From: Methanolacinia petrolearia DSM 11571
GTDB lineage: Archaea; Halobacteriota; Methanomicrobia; Methanomicrobiales; Methanomicrobiaceae
Assembly (NCBI RefSeq): GCF_000147875.1
Contig: NC_014507.1
Location: forward strand, 372,001-436,000
DNA length: 64,000 nt
Reading direction: 5' to 3'
The notes under the pieces are model-generated. The model was given only the letters and a program-made list of their open reading frames with translations, had not been told where the DNA came from and made no database searches. Position 1 is the stretch's first letter. The number at the start of each line of letters is the position of its first letter. Positions 24,499 through 34,138 of this stretch are shown one piece after another. A program made the translations under genes and the position numbers.

Positions 24499-25437
24499 TC
24501 AGTCTCTTTTCTTCGTCTTCCAGCCCTTCTCGTATGTGCCCGGCTCCATTATGACGATCTCCGGCCTGATGACAAGCCCCGTATCGCTCTTTGCGTAGTC
24601 CTCGGAGGAGACGATCGCTTTTCCGACGCAGACAAGCTCGTCCTTCTGTGTCATGACCGCGACACGGGCGTTCTTTTTGTAGTTGTCCTTTTCGAGGATT
24701 CCCACCGCAGCAAGAACCGCACCGTGGCAGACTGCATCGACCGCCTTGTCCCTGATGACGACCTTCGGGAGACTGCCGGCGAGCCTCTCGACCGGAAGGA
24801 TCATCTTCTCCAACGGCCCGGAGTTCCCCTCTTTTGCGTATTCAACTGCATCCTTTAGATCGTGCAGGGTTACACATTCATTCTCGGTAAAAGGCCCGGA
24901 CTTCGTCCTCCGGAGCTCGACCATCTGTCCCCCGGCTCCCATCGCAAGTGCGATGTGGCGGCAGAGCAGGCGGATGTATGTTCCCGCCTCGCATTCCACC
25001 CGCATCAGGACAAGCCTTCCTTCGATATCCAGGATCTCCAGGTCGTATATTTCACGTATACGAAGCTGTCTCTTGACTGCACTCATCTTCGGGGGTCTCT
25101 GGTACTGGCGGCCGATAAACTCCTTCGCAACAGTCCTGATCCTCTCCTCAGGGACATCCTTATGAAGCCTCATAAGGGCCACATACTCCTTCCTGTGGTT
25201 CAGGAGAACGGGAGCGAGCCGGACCGCCCGCCCGAGCATCAGTACCAGAACTCCGGATACCATTGGGTCAAGAGTCCCCCCCTGCCCCGTATTGACACCG
25301 AGAATCTCAGCCGCCCATGCAGCCGCCTGGTGGCTCGACGGCCCCTGGGGCTTGTCGAGAACAACAACACCGCAGTTCAATGCGGAATTCAGTCCGGGAT
25401 CGCTGAAATCAGTCACTTTGCATATCCCCGCTTTCAA
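24499..25437 (-). CDS. cbf5: tRNA/rRNA pseudouridine synthase Cbf5 (TruB family)
   Basis: Catalytic subunit of archaeal H/ACA ribonucleoproteins, which isomerise target uridines. The TruB core is evident: VLDKPQGPSSHQ, then GTLDPMVSGVL with the catalytic Asp, RKEYVALMRLH, RPPKMSAVKR and AGTYIRLLCRH. A PUA domain fills the last 80 residues. The start is uncertain: TTG 25437 gives 312 residues, while GTG 25416, only a few bases upstream of the hemD stop on a GTGACTGA overlap, gives 305. Both overlap hemD, so the two are translated from one message. Confidence 0.93.
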   Translation of the reverse strand: MKAGICKVTDFSDPGLNSALNCGVVVLDKPQGPSSHQAAAWAAEILGVNTGQGGTLDPMVSGVLVLMLGRAVRLAPVLLNHRKEYVALMRLHKDVPEERIRTVAKEFIGRQYQRPPKMSAVKRQLRIREIYDLEILDIEGRLVLMRVECEAGTYIRLLCRHIALAMGAGGQMVELRRTKSGPFTENECVTLHDLKDAVEYAKEGNSGPLEKMILPVERLAGSLPKVVIRDKAVDAVCHGAVLAAVGILEKDNYKKNARVAVMTQKDELVCVGKAIVSSEDYAKSDTGLVIRPEIVIMEPGTYEKGWKTKKRD

Positions 25438-26104
25438 GATATTTGTTCAGGGCTTCAAGAGTCCCGGTGAGCGACCCGTCGCCTGTCACATCCGGCGGAC
25501 ACCCCGAAAGCTCCATCGCCTTCCCTGTCACATCCCCGATCGCGACCCGCAGGATCTTTTGATCCTTGTCCCATACTGCATTCCTGAACGAACCGGCACT
25601 CGTGAAGAGCACAGCATCTGCACCGTCGAGATCAAGTTTCTCTCCCGTCGGCTCGAGTCCGTAGATCCGCGTCTCCGCCGCGATCCCGCCTTTATCTTCT
25701 ATTGAATCGATAAGCTGTGGATTGGGGACGTCGGCCCTCGGGATTCCGATCCTCTTTCCCCTGATCCAGTCGCCAAGATACGGTGCAAAATCCCTCGAGT
25801 AAAAGTCCGGAAGAGTCTCGCAGTCGAATCCCATTTCGGTCAGTGTCTTTGCAGTCTGGGGGCCGATCGCCACCATCCTCGGGCGGACCTGGAGGAGCGG
25901 GCCTATGACCTGTGCCGGAAGAGCGCTTGTAAAAAAGATGCAGTCGAACTCGTCCCTGTTTGCCGCCGATACGAACTCCATGACTGCATCCTCGTAGATC
26001 CTCGCGTTAAGCGGCGATACGATATAACACTCGTGCCCGTATCTTTTGCAGGTTTCGGCATCTTTCCCGGCTTTTTCCCGAAGCCTCGTGACTGCAATCC
26101 TCAT
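25409..26104 (-). CDS. hemD: Uroporphyrinogen-III synthase
   Basis: 231 residues from ATG 26104; the frame is open further upstream but the family begins at MRIAVTRL. HemD proteins cyclise hydroxymethylbilane with inversion of ring D, giving uroporphyrinogen III for F430, cobamides and haem-type tetrapyrroles. Family features are FFTSALPAQVI, VAIGPQTAKTL near the middle, and DAVLFTSAGSFRNAV and AIGDVTGKAM in the second half. It lies first in a two-gene operon with cbf5. Only moderately conserved as a family, but the pattern and length fit. Confidence 0.85.
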   Translation of the reverse strand: MRIAVTRLREKAGKDAETCKRYGHECYIVSPLNARIYEDAVMEFVSAANRDEFDCIFFTSALPAQVIGPLLQVRPRMVAIGPQTAKTLTEMGFDCETLPDFYSRDFAPYLGDWIRGKRIGIPRADVPNPQLIDSIEDKGGIAAETRIYGLEPTGEKLDLDGADAVLFTSAGSFRNAVWDKDQKILRVAIGDVTGKAMELSGCPPDVTGDGSLTGTLEALNKYLESGDMQSD

Positions 26105-26207
26105 TATCCAGAGATTAAGAGATATAAGATTAAATAATCTGTCAATCCGGCCGGGCAAAACCGCTGCGTTTTTCAATATCCGGGTTTGAATAATCATTGG
26201 GGGACTG

Positions 26208-27413
26208 ATGTACGATATAATCGCCGGAGTTGCGATCGGGGTGGTTCTGGGGACCATAAGCGGCCTGATTCCCGGCATACACGCCAATACAATGGCCGGA
26301 ATTCTTTTATCCGTGCAGGGAGCGCTGCTCGTCGTCGCGGGTCCGGCCGCACTTGCGGTATCGATGTTCTCTGCACTTGTTACACATACGTTTCTGGATG
26401 CTGTCCCTGCGGCATTCCTCGGGGTGCCGGACGCAGATACGGCCATATCAGTCCTTCCTTCGCACAGGATGTGCCTAGAAGGGAGGGCAGGAGAAGCGGT
26501 CCGCCTCTCTGCAATCGGCGGAGCGTTCGGCACTGCAATATCCCTGCCGCTCTTCGCAGCATTTTATTTTCTTCTCCCGTCTCTCCAGGGCTATATCGAC
26601 TGGTGGATAGGAATCATACTCATCACTTTCGCAGGCATCCTGATCCTGCAGTCCGAATCTCCCGAGTGGTCCTTTGCCGTCTTTATGGTATCCGGCATAC
26701 TCGGCCTGCTCACATTCAGGTACAGCTGGCTCTCGTGGAATACTCTCGGCGATTCATCCTTCCTGATGCCCCTGCTCACTGGTCTTTTCGGGATATCGGT
26801 GCTTCTTCATACAAAACACGGAAAGATGCCCCCGCAGGAGAATAAAGGAGTAAGCCTTTCCCTGCGTGATATCGCGAAGAGCGGGACTGCCGGGACTGTT
26901 GCAGGCGCTGTCGTCGGCTGGCTGCCCGGGTTGTCGAATGCATCGGCAAATGCCGTTCTGGCATCCATATTCAGGATAGAAAAGGAGGGTGAAGGATTCA
27001 TAACGGCTACAGGGGCGGCGAACACCGCGAACGCCTTCCTCGCCCTTGCCGCATTTTATGCCATTTCGAGAACCAGAAACGGGGTAATGGTAGCACTTTC
27101 CCAGGGAGATATCCCGCCTGTAACAACTCTCCTTTTTGCCGGAGCACTGGCCGCTTTCGCAGCATATATCCTCACGATAGTTTTATCCGGAAGCGCCTCG
27201 CTCTTCTCCGGCATCGATGCAAGAAAGCTTGGCTTTGCAGTAATCGGATTCGTAACGATCCTATGTCTTGTATTTACAGGGCCTTTCGGCCTGGTTATCC
27301 TCGTCCTTGCTACAATGACCGGACTTGTTCCATATTACGTGAACATAAGACGGATTCCGTGTATCGGTGCCGTGATGCTTCCGGTGATCTGCTGGTCGTT
27401 CGGCCTGCTGTAA
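26208..27413 (+). CDS. TctA-like membrane permease (archaeal COG1784 type)
   Basis: 401 residues, about ten to twelve membrane helices. Two related halves each open with a GxxPGxxAN-type motif: SGLIPGIHANTMAG (about 19-32) and VGWLPGLSNASANA (about 236-249), the pattern of the TctA component of tripartite tricarboxylate transporters. Archaeal members stand alone without TctB or the binding protein, and their substrate is unknown. It diverges from hemD with about 100 bp between them and converges on the exchanger gene. Confidence 0.85.
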   Translation: MYDIIAGVAIGVVLGTISGLIPGIHANTMAGILLSVQGALLVVAGPAALAVSMFSALVTHTFLDAVPAAFLGVPDADTAISVLPSHRMCLEGRAGEAVRLSAIGGAFGTAISLPLFAAFYFLLPSLQGYIDWWIGIILITFAGILILQSESPEWSFAVFMVSGILGLLTFRYSWLSWNTLGDSSFLMPLLTGLFGISVLLHTKHGKMPPQENKGVSLSLRDIAKSGTAGTVAGAVVGWLPGLSNASANAVLASIFRIEKEGEGFITATGAANTANAFLALAAFYAISRTRNGVMVALSQGDIPPVTTLLFAGALAAFAAYILTIVLSGSASLFSGIDARKLGFAVIGFVTILCLVFTGPFGLVILVLATMTGLVPYYVNIRRIPCIGAVMLPVICWSFGLL

Positions 27414-27432
27414 CTAAAAAAAGGGAGGTTCC

Positions 27433-28359
27433 TCAGATCGCGGTAAATGCAAGGTAGATATATACTGCATATAATGCAAGCAGAACAAACCCGAAGGCCC
27501 TCGTTGCGGTTTTGGATTTCGTAAAGAGAAGGATTGCGGCTGCGGAGAATCCGGCCATTATCAGGACCCCGGAATAGTCCGGAACCGGTACCTGTGTGAC
27601 AAGCGATCCGACACCCAGAACGAAGAGGAGATTGAAGATATTGCTCCCGAGGATGTTTCCGATCGATATCCCGTGCTGCCCCCTGACCACTGCAACAAGC
27701 GATGTCGCCAGTTCGGGGAGAGACGTTCCGACGGCAACCATCGAAATTCCGATCACATAGTCCGAGATGCCGAATGTCTGGGCTATCGAGGTCGCACTTA
27801 TAAGAAGTATCCTTGATCCTATTACAACGCCCGCAATTCCACCGGCGATATATATGTAGTCAAGGTTTCCGTGAGCCTCGATCTTCTCGCTGTCGGTTTT
27901 GCCCTTCTTCCACTGGTGGTATATTATCACAGCGAATGCAGCAAGGAAAACGACTCCTGCAGGGATGCCGAGCGGGCTGAAGAACGCAAATACGAGGAAT
28001 ATCACTGTTGCAGCAATCATCATCAGGTAATCGCTTACTATCGGATCTTTTCTCAGGCATCCTTTGCAGGAAAGAACTGCCGGGGCGATTATAGCACATA
28101 CCGCAAGAACAAGTGCTATATTGGCGATATTGCTCCCTATTATGTTCCCAAGTGCGATGCCGGAACTCCCTTCTGCAAGGGCATTGAGACTTACGACAAA
28201 CTCGGGGAGAGAAGTTCCGAATGCAATTACCGTAAGCCCGATCGTTCCCGGCGATACCCCGAATCTTGCCGCAAGCCCGGCACCTCCCGAAACGAAATAG
28301 TCTGCACCCTTAATCAGGAATGCAAGCCCTGCAATGAAGAGCAATATGTCGATAATCAT
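27433..28359 (-). CDS. Calcium/sodium antiporter of the CaCA family (YrbG-like)
   Basis: 308 residues, ten membrane helices in two inverted halves. Each half carries the ion-binding alpha repeat: FGTSLPEFVVSL with GNIIGSNIANIALVL (about 47-80), and VGTSLPELATSL with GNILGSNIFNLLFVLG (about 205-245). The family exchanges Na+ (or H+) for Ca2+ across the cytoplasmic membrane. No frameshift or missing repeat residue is seen. It converges with the TctA-like gene, 19 bp apart, and has its own promoter before 28359. Confidence 0.95.
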   Translation of the reverse strand: MIIDILLFIAGLAFLIKGADYFVSGGAGLAARFGVSPGTIGLTVIAFGTSLPEFVVSLNALAEGSSGIALGNIIGSNIANIALVLAVCAIIAPAVLSCKGCLRKDPIVSDYLMMIAATVIFLVFAFFSPLGIPAGVVFLAAFAVIIYHQWKKGKTDSEKIEAHGNLDYIYIAGGIAGVVIGSRILLISATSIAQTFGISDYVIGISMVAVGTSLPELATSLVAVVRGQHGISIGNILGSNIFNLLFVLGVGSLVTQVPVPDYSGVLIMAGFSAAAILLFTKSKTATRAFGFVLLALYAVYIYLAFTAI

Positions 28360-28471
28360 GGCTGAACACTTAAATTTCTATTTAATGCTTAATTTTTACG
28401 TTTTTACGCGATATTCTTTCTGATTTCAGATGCTATAATTAAATAGGATACTTATCGATTAATGTATTGTC

Positions 28472-29347
28472 ATGCAGAGATACTGGTTCGGGGATATAAC
28501 AGATGGCGGGGAATGCATACCATTCTCACGGGAAACCAATGAGCTTATAGAAAGGTGCAGATCGCTTGAGCCGGAGATGGATAATTTCGTTCCGGTTGAA
28601 CCGGAGACAGCGGTTGAGTGCGGTGTTTTTTCATCACGTCAGGATTACATCGCTGAGCTTCGTAAGATCACCGCTGCTCTTGCCCGCGAAAAGATAAGTG
28701 AATATTACAGCTCCGGGGATATCGAACTCATCCAGATGGTCCGGATGCTCAACGAGCTTGACCACGTGATAAACCTCCTTGTCGAGAGAGGGATGGAGTG
28801 GTATATAGTAAAGAACCCGGACTTTTCGAGAAAATACAAGAATATGAACCAGAAGAAGGTAATCGGCATGATGAGGCGGCAGAAGAGATCCGGCCTTTCA
28901 TCGATTGCTGCAGAGATCGACGCCCTCTCTGATAAAAGAACCCGCCTGATGAAGGAGATCTCCGGAAAAGCTGTAGAGGTGGCCCCCAACTGCAGTGAGA
29001 TCGTCGGCGGCCTTGTTGCTGCACGCCTGATCTCCTCTGTCGGAGGGCTTAAGGAGCTTGCGTTTCTTCCTGCCTCCGCGATACAGGTTACGGGGGCTGA
29101 GAGTGCACTTTTTACGCACCTTAAGGGCGGAACCCCCTCTCCTAAGCACGGTATAATCTTCCAGCACAGGCGTGTCCACAATGCCGATAGGGCGGTAAGG
29201 GGAAAGGTTGCGAGGGTGGTTGCCGGCAAACTCGGTATTGCCGCCAGGATAGATTATTTCAGGGGCGAAGCGGACGTGGAGTTTCTCAAAAAGGCACAGG
29301 AGAGGATCGATGCCGTCTTTGGCGGAGTCGGAGGCGATTCCGAATGA
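28472..29347 (+). CDS. nop5: C/D box ribonucleoprotein core protein Nop5
   Basis: 291 residues. Scaffold of archaeal C/D box RNPs, which guide 2'-O-methylation of rRNA and tRNA: it binds fibrillarin at its N-terminal half, forms dimers by a coiled coil (about 90-150) and binds the L7Ae-RNA complex through the C-terminal Nop domain (about 160-275), where ALFTHLKGGTPSPKHGIIFQH is the family signature. A TATA-like AATTAAATA about 25 bp before ATG 28472 suggests a leaderless transcript. The stop overlaps the start of flpA. Confidence 0.95.
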   Translation: MQRYWFGDITDGGECIPFSRETNELIERCRSLEPEMDNFVPVEPETAVECGVFSSRQDYIAELRKITAALAREKISEYYSSGDIELIQMVRMLNELDHVINLLVERGMEWYIVKNPDFSRKYKNMNQKKVIGMMRRQKRSGLSSIAAEIDALSDKRTRLMKEISGKAVEVAPNCSEIVGGLVAARLISSVGGLKELAFLPASAIQVTGAESALFTHLKGGTPSPKHGIIFQHRRVHNADRAVRGKVARVVAGKLGIAARIDYFRGEADVEFLKKAQERIDAVFGGVGGDSE

Positions 29348-29946
29348 TAAGGATCGGCAGTGTTCTGGTCTCCGAAGGAAAAGGCGGAGTCTATGGCGAG
29401 AAGATGCTGAAAGGATACCGTGTATGGGACCCTTACAGGAGTAAGTTTGCCGCACTTGCGAAGATATATGATGGCATCGATCTCGAAAGCGAACGGGATG
29501 TCCTTTATCTCGGTGCTGCCAACGGCACGACCGTATCTCATTTTGCAGATTATGTGAGGACGGTGTACGCAGTGGAGTTTGCACCGAGACCGATGCAGGA
29601 TCTGATCGAAGTTTCCGACAGGAGAAAGAATATCGTCCCCATAATGGCAGATGCGACCCGGCCTGTTGAATATGCCGCTTTTGTGAGTTCGGTCGATATG
29701 ATCTACCAGGATGTCGCCCAGCCGAACCAGGCGGAGATTGCAATTTCAAATCTCCCGTTCCTGAAGAAAGGCGGAACTCTTGTCCTCATGCTCAAGACGA
29801 GAAGTGTGGATGTATGCGAATCTCCGGAGAGCGTCTTTGAGAATTCCAAAACTATTCTCGAGTCATCCGGCCTTGAAATCGAATTCTCGTGCTGGCTGAA
29901 GCCCTATCACAAAGACCATGTGTGTATTGTCTGCAGGCGGGTATAA
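29344..29946 (+). CDS. flpA: Fibrillarin-like rRNA/tRNA 2'-O-methyltransferase
   Basis: 200 residues, a Rossmann-like SAM methyltransferase. The SAM-binding motif is VLYLGAANGTTVSHFADYV (about 59-77), followed by VYAVEFAPRP and the catalytic region DMIYQDVAQPNQAEIA; the family Lys-Asp-Lys-His set is represented by the MLKTRSVD and KDHVCIV segments. Fibrillarin transfers methyl groups to riboses chosen by the C/D guide RNA. It overlaps nop5 by 4 bp, the usual archaeal pair, so the two are made together. Confidence 0.96.
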   Translation: MIRIGSVLVSEGKGGVYGEKMLKGYRVWDPYRSKFAALAKIYDGIDLESERDVLYLGAANGTTVSHFADYVRTVYAVEFAPRPMQDLIEVSDRRKNIVPIMADATRPVEYAAFVSSVDMIYQDVAQPNQAEIAISNLPFLKKGGTLVLMLKTRSVDVCESPESVFENSKTILESSGLEIEFSCWLKPYHKDHVCIVCRRV

Positions 29947-29961
29947 ACTGCGGAGAAGTTT

Positions 29962-30669
29962 ATGAAGCGCCTGATCTACCTGAGCCCGTTTTCACTCCTT
30001 TTGATAGCTGCACTTGTTGTAATTCTTATTCTGATGATTCCCCTTCTCTTTCTCGGACTCATAGGGAGTGCATTTTCAAAACTGGGCTTCGGGCTGGCAG
30101 GAATAATACTGATACTCGTTGCAACGATCGCTGGAAGTTTCTTCAATATTCCAGTCATGAGAATCAAATCAGCCCCTGAAGTGGTCCGGGTTCCCCACGG
30201 CCGGCTGATGGACTACAGGTACCGCCCGCAATTTTCCGGTGGAATCACGATAGTTGCCGTAAATATAGGTGGGGCCGTTGTGCCTGTTCTGGTTTCTGCA
30301 TATCTTCTTACAAGGGTTTTCATCTTCCAGGAAGGGTCCGGTATCCTGCTTTCATCGCTGGCCGGAATTCTGATTGTGGCCGCTGTTTCATATCTTGTGG
30401 CAAAACCGGTTCAGGGAGTTGGGGTGGGAATTCCGATTTTAATCCCGCCGTTGTCTGCTCTTATCTGCGGTCTGGTGCTTTCATTCGGGATTTCCGGGGC
30501 TGCCCCGGTGATTGCCTATGTTAGCGGAACTCTCGGGACGCTTATCGGTGCGGATCTCCTTAATCTGCGGAAAATGTGTTCCGTCGGTGCGGATATGGTG
30601 TCGATAGGCGGTGCCGGAACGTTTGATGGTATTTTCTTAACCGGAATAATAGCAGCTCTTCTTGCCTAA
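29962..30669 (+). CDS. DUF1614 membrane protein
   Basis: 235 residues with six to eight predicted membrane helices. The middle holds a DYRYRPQFSGGITIVAVNIGGAVVP stretch and the C-terminus a GADLLNLR segment with a GGAGTFDGIFLTGI ending, both typical of DUF1614 proteins, found in methanogens and some bacteria. Function unknown; a transport or sensor role has not been shown. It follows flpA by 15 bp and is probably read through from the nop5-flpA promoter. Confidence 0.8.
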   Translation: MKRLIYLSPFSLLLIAALVVILILMIPLLFLGLIGSAFSKLGFGLAGIILILVATIAGSFFNIPVMRIKSAPEVVRVPHGRLMDYRYRPQFSGGITIVAVNIGGAVVPVLVSAYLLTRVFIFQEGSGILLSSLAGILIVAAVSYLVAKPVQGVGVGIPILIPPLSALICGLVLSFGISGAAPVIAYVSGTLGTLIGADLLNLRKMCSVGADMVSIGGAGTFDGIFLTGIIAALLA

Positions 30670-30734
30670 ACTGAAAATCAGCTGATAAATCCTGATCTTA
30701 TTTTTTAATTTGAGATCTAAAACAAAAGAATGAA

Positions 30735-30807
30735 TAGTCCGGAGCAGATTCGAACTGCTGTCGCAAGATCCAGAGTCTCACATGATTGACCGCTACACTA
30801 CCGGACT
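30735..30807 (-). tRNA. tRNA-Gln (CTG anticodon)
   Basis: 73 nt. The acceptor stem AGTCCGG pairs with CCGGACT plus discriminator A; the T arm is GCAGTTCGAATCTGC. The anticodon loop CTCTGGA gives CTG. CCA is not encoded. Confidence 0.9.
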
Positions 30808-31379
30808 AATTAATTGTGTCATTACTTTTTTGTTGTAAGTATTAATTAACCTGACGAATCGGGTCCGGGGGTGATTCCGGTTCATCAGCATTGGTCTGTG
30901 TTCTTCGTAGTTTTTCCATCCGGGGGCAGGTGTCCCAAGTGTATTACAAATAATTGCAGAATTATTTTTTTTATAAGAAATTTCTATTTTAATAGCTTAT
31001 TTTTTAATTTTATACTCTAGATCTCAGCGCATTTAATATCTATTGGGAATATATGGATATATAATGAAAATAAGGCTGTAAATTTCGGATTGCTGTGATT
31101 ACAGCTTGTCGAAATGCAGTTGCCGTATGATGGTCGTTTCGGCCTGGTTTTCGATCACCTCTAAAAAATGTGAAAATAAGGGCGCTCTGACTCTCAATTT
31201 TAGTGTCTTTATATTACACCTTTCGAGTTTTCAACCACAAAGGATATATTATGTGTTCCACAAATACTGCTGTATATTCCGTCGTTCGGAGTATGGGGCA
31301 AGGTGAATCAGTATTCGGCATCTGTCGAAATACGATTGATTGCCTGATCCTTGAAAAGGAATTATTTAAGGAGGTTTAA
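30808..31379 (+). promoter_or_regulatory. Long gap before the S-layer gene, with promoter and leader
   Basis: 572 bp without a convincing gene. A TATA-like CTTTATATTAC at about 31207-31217 would give a leader of roughly 135 nt, and AAGGAGG at about 31367 is a strong ribosome-binding site before ATG 31380. A second AT-rich candidate is at 31050-31065. A small GCTGTGATTACAGC hairpin is at about 31093. Long leaders and strong sites are usual for very abundant surface proteins. Confidence 0.55.
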
Positions 31380-34019
31380 ATGACGAAAAAATTTGCATTA
31401 GCACTGGTCTCTCTAATGGTGCTCGCATTTATCGTGGTGGGTTCCGCATCTGCAGCTCCTGCATATGCTACGAACATCACTCCCGGTCAAACGATATTTA
31501 TTGGAGAATCCGGTCTTAATATTGCACTTGCTCTGGGAGCAGATGCAGATGGCACTACTCCCATCTCAAAGATTGCATGGTTCTCATCAGGTACAGCTGT
31601 AGCGTCAGAGCAGCCTGCGATTGTATATTCAGTAGGTGACAACTCTTCATTCTATGTTCAGAATGCAATGTTTAGCGCGTATGAAGGTTCATGGTACGGC
31701 TACAATGGCTCAATCGGTAGCGCTACCCTTGCATTCTATGTATACAAGCCAAGCCTTGCTGTTTCAATCTGGGACATAGGTACTGACGGCAGCGCGACTG
31801 ATGTTACCGGTAAGAAGGTAACAACAGGAGACAACGTAACACTCCGTGTTGACAGCAACCTGTTCTCGCTGTTTGAGCGTCCCAGCAACGTTAGTTCCCA
31901 AGCCTTGAACGGTATTGACATCAACGTTGTTACGCCCAGCGGAGCGACACTCGTTAAACTGACGAACTCTTCCGCTACCAACTTCACTACCAACATTACA
32001 GGTATTCGCCCGACCAGTTCGCAGTATTATCTGCTTACTTCGTCAGCAAAACCGTTAAACGGTACAGCGACACCCTGGCAGCTTAACATCAGCCAGTACT
32101 CGGCAGGAACATATGAAGTAACTGCGAAGTGTAATATCAACGGAATGAAAGACAACCTTGGTTCAATCACCGGTGTGACAGTCTCCGAGACTGCAACCCT
32201 CGAGCTGGACAAGGATACCGTTTCAATCACAGCTGACAAAGAGACTGTTGTCCGCAACAATGACTTCTCAGTAACAATTGACGGAAAGCCCAGCACATAT
32301 TACTATGTCTGGATGTCAGGTACTAATTCATATACCTACGGCAACGGTTCAGGTGACGCTGATACTGCAGATATTCCACCGCAGTTCCAGATAAACCAGG
32401 ACGATGTAGACTTCCTGAGCAACAACATCTCCTCAGGGGATAACACAGGTCTTAACTACACCTACAAGAGTGGCACAAGGATCTACCAGGATGTAGCAAA
32501 CAATGCGTCATATACTGCAGCTACATCAAACCTTAACCCGTATGCTGTAGAAGTAAAGACAGGCAAAGACGGTATGATTACAGTCGGTATTACAACAGGC
32601 TCCAACACAAAGGCAGCAACATACACTGTCCGTGTAGAGAGTGAGTCCGATACCCAGCTTTATGATACCGTTAAGGTTACAGTCGAGAAGGGATCGGTAA
32701 CTATCACAGCATCCGGCGACGGTTCATACTACCTTGGTGAACAGATTACATTCTCCGGAACAGACACCGACTCGGATTACGTCTATCTGTTTATTACAGG
32801 ACCTAACCTTGCAGAGAATGGTGCAAACCTTGAGACACCTTCAATTGCACTCGAAAACGGTAACGCGAGTACATTTGTAACTAAGGCAGTAAACGTTGAC
32901 AATACATGGGAGTACAAGCTTGAGACCTCCACAATCGGTCTTGACGCAGGTACATACACCGTATATGCAGTCAATGAACCTGCAGACAAGGCGCACCTCT
33001 CAGGAACAAAATACGACACAGTATCGATTGTTGTCAAGAAGCCGTTCGTTACAGCAACAGTTTCAGCATCAACAGTCGCAAAGGGTGACAAGCTTTACAT
33101 CCGCGGAACAGCAGAAGGCAACCCCACACAGGGTGTAGCAATCTGGATTCTTGGAAAGAACTACTGGAATGGAGAGGCTACCAACAGCGATGCAATGGTA
33201 ACCGAGACCGTCAATGACGACGGATCATTCGAGTATGAATTCGGAAGCGGAGACACGAAGAACCTCGCAAGCGGACAGTACTTCGTAGTCGTTCAGCACC
33301 CGATGTACAACGACGAGTTCAATGTATTCACAGGTGGCGTCAGCCCGACATTTGTCATAGAGTCACCTGACAGGAGTGCTTACGCAACAAACAACAATGA
33401 ATACAACGCAAGATTTGTTATCTGGGGCGGAGACAACAAGCTTCAGGGATCAGATGCAGCAGAGGCACTTATCGAAATGATCGACTCAGCCGACATTGAC
33501 GATACATACACAAAGCTCACATTCCTTGTAGAAGAGCCCTGGATCAGGATCAACACAGTCGGAGACCACTACGTTGGTGACCAGTTCACAATTTCAGGTA
33601 CAACCAACCTCGCAGTCGACGACGACCTTATTGTTGAAGTAACATCCTCGTCATTCACAGCAACCCAGAAGTCACAGAGCGGAGAATTCTCCGGACAGTC
33701 TGAGACCGTAAAGGTAGTTGCAGGTACAACCTACAACGAATGGTCGATGGATGTCGACGCTTCGACATTCAAGGCAGATGAGTACATTGTCAACGTTGAG
33801 TCTATCGAGACTTCAGCAACGGCAACAACAACATTCAACATCCTGACACCCGGTCCGTCAACACCTACAGTTACTTCAACTGCGACGTCCGGACCTGTTA
33901 CAACAACTGCAACTACAACCCAGGCAACACCAACAGAGACAGCAGCACCCGGATTCGGAGCTCTTGTCGCACTGATTGGACTTGGCGCAGTAGCTGCACT
34001 TGTTCTCAGGAAAGAATAA
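31380..34019 (+). CDS. S-layer glycoprotein with PGF-CTERM tail
   Basis: 879 residues, start fixed by AAGGAGG. A signal peptide (core about 7-22, ending ASAAP) is followed by a large beta-rich, Thr/Ser/Asn/Asp-rich region with many N-glycosylation sequons and repeated Ig-like units, each with a strand such as VTVEKGSVTI or TLELDKDTVSI. A Thr/Pro linker (about 825-855) leads to APGFGALVALIGLGAVAALV then RKE, the PGF-CTERM sorting signal that archaeosortase ArtA exchanges for a lipid. Codon use is strongly biased, as expected for the main cell-envelope protein of Methanomicrobiales. Confidence 0.92.
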   Translation: MTKKFALALVSLMVLAFIVVGSASAAPAYATNITPGQTIFIGESGLNIALALGADADGTTPISKIAWFSSGTAVASEQPAIVYSVGDNSSFYVQNAMFSAYEGSWYGYNGSIGSATLAFYVYKPSLAVSIWDIGTDGSATDVTGKKVTTGDNVTLRVDSNLFSLFERPSNVSSQALNGIDINVVTPSGATLVKLTNSSATNFTTNITGIRPTSSQYYLLTSSAKPLNGTATPWQLNISQYSAGTYEVTAKCNINGMKDNLGSITGVTVSETATLELDKDTVSITADKETVVRNNDFSVTIDGKPSTYYYVWMSGTNSYTYGNGSGDADTADIPPQFQINQDDVDFLSNNISSGDNTGLNYTYKSGTRIYQDVANNASYTAATSNLNPYAVEVKTGKDGMITVGITTGSNTKAATYTVRVESESDTQLYDTVKVTVEKGSVTITASGDGSYYLGEQITFSGTDTDSDYVYLFITGPNLAENGANLETPSIALENGNASTFVTKAVNVDNTWEYKLETSTIGLDAGTYTVYAVNEPADKAHLSGTKYDTVSIVVKKPFVTATVSASTVAKGDKLYIRGTAEGNPTQGVAIWILGKNYWNGEATNSDAMVTETVNDDGSFEYEFGSGDTKNLASGQYFVVVQHPMYNDEFNVFTGGVSPTFVIESPDRSAYATNNNEYNARFVIWGGDNKLQGSDAAEALIEMIDSADIDDTYTKLTFLVEEPWIRINTVGDHYVGDQFTISGTTNLAVDDDLIVEVTSSSFTATQKSQSGEFSGQSETVKVVAGTTYNEWSMDVDASTFKADEYIVNVESIETSATATTTFNILTPGPSTPTVTSTATSGPVTTTATTTQATPTETAAPGFGALVALIGLGAVAALVLRKE

Positions 34020-34138
34020 ACTCATCAAATTTTTTTTCTTTAAATTATATTCAGGATTTATTAATAACATAAAATTCTGAGATATGAATTTTATAATTTG
34101 AAGAAACATTTTTTTTATATTAAGTCTAAATTAGAAAT

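Noticed and set aside
24862-25705. Plus-strand frames across hemD and cbf5
   Set aside because: Shadows of conserved minus-strand genes with known motifs.
31121-31170. Similarity of the S-layer upstream region to repeat R (shared GATC-ACCTCT-AAAAAT pattern)
   Set aside because: Too short and imperfect to separate from chance in AT-rich DNA.
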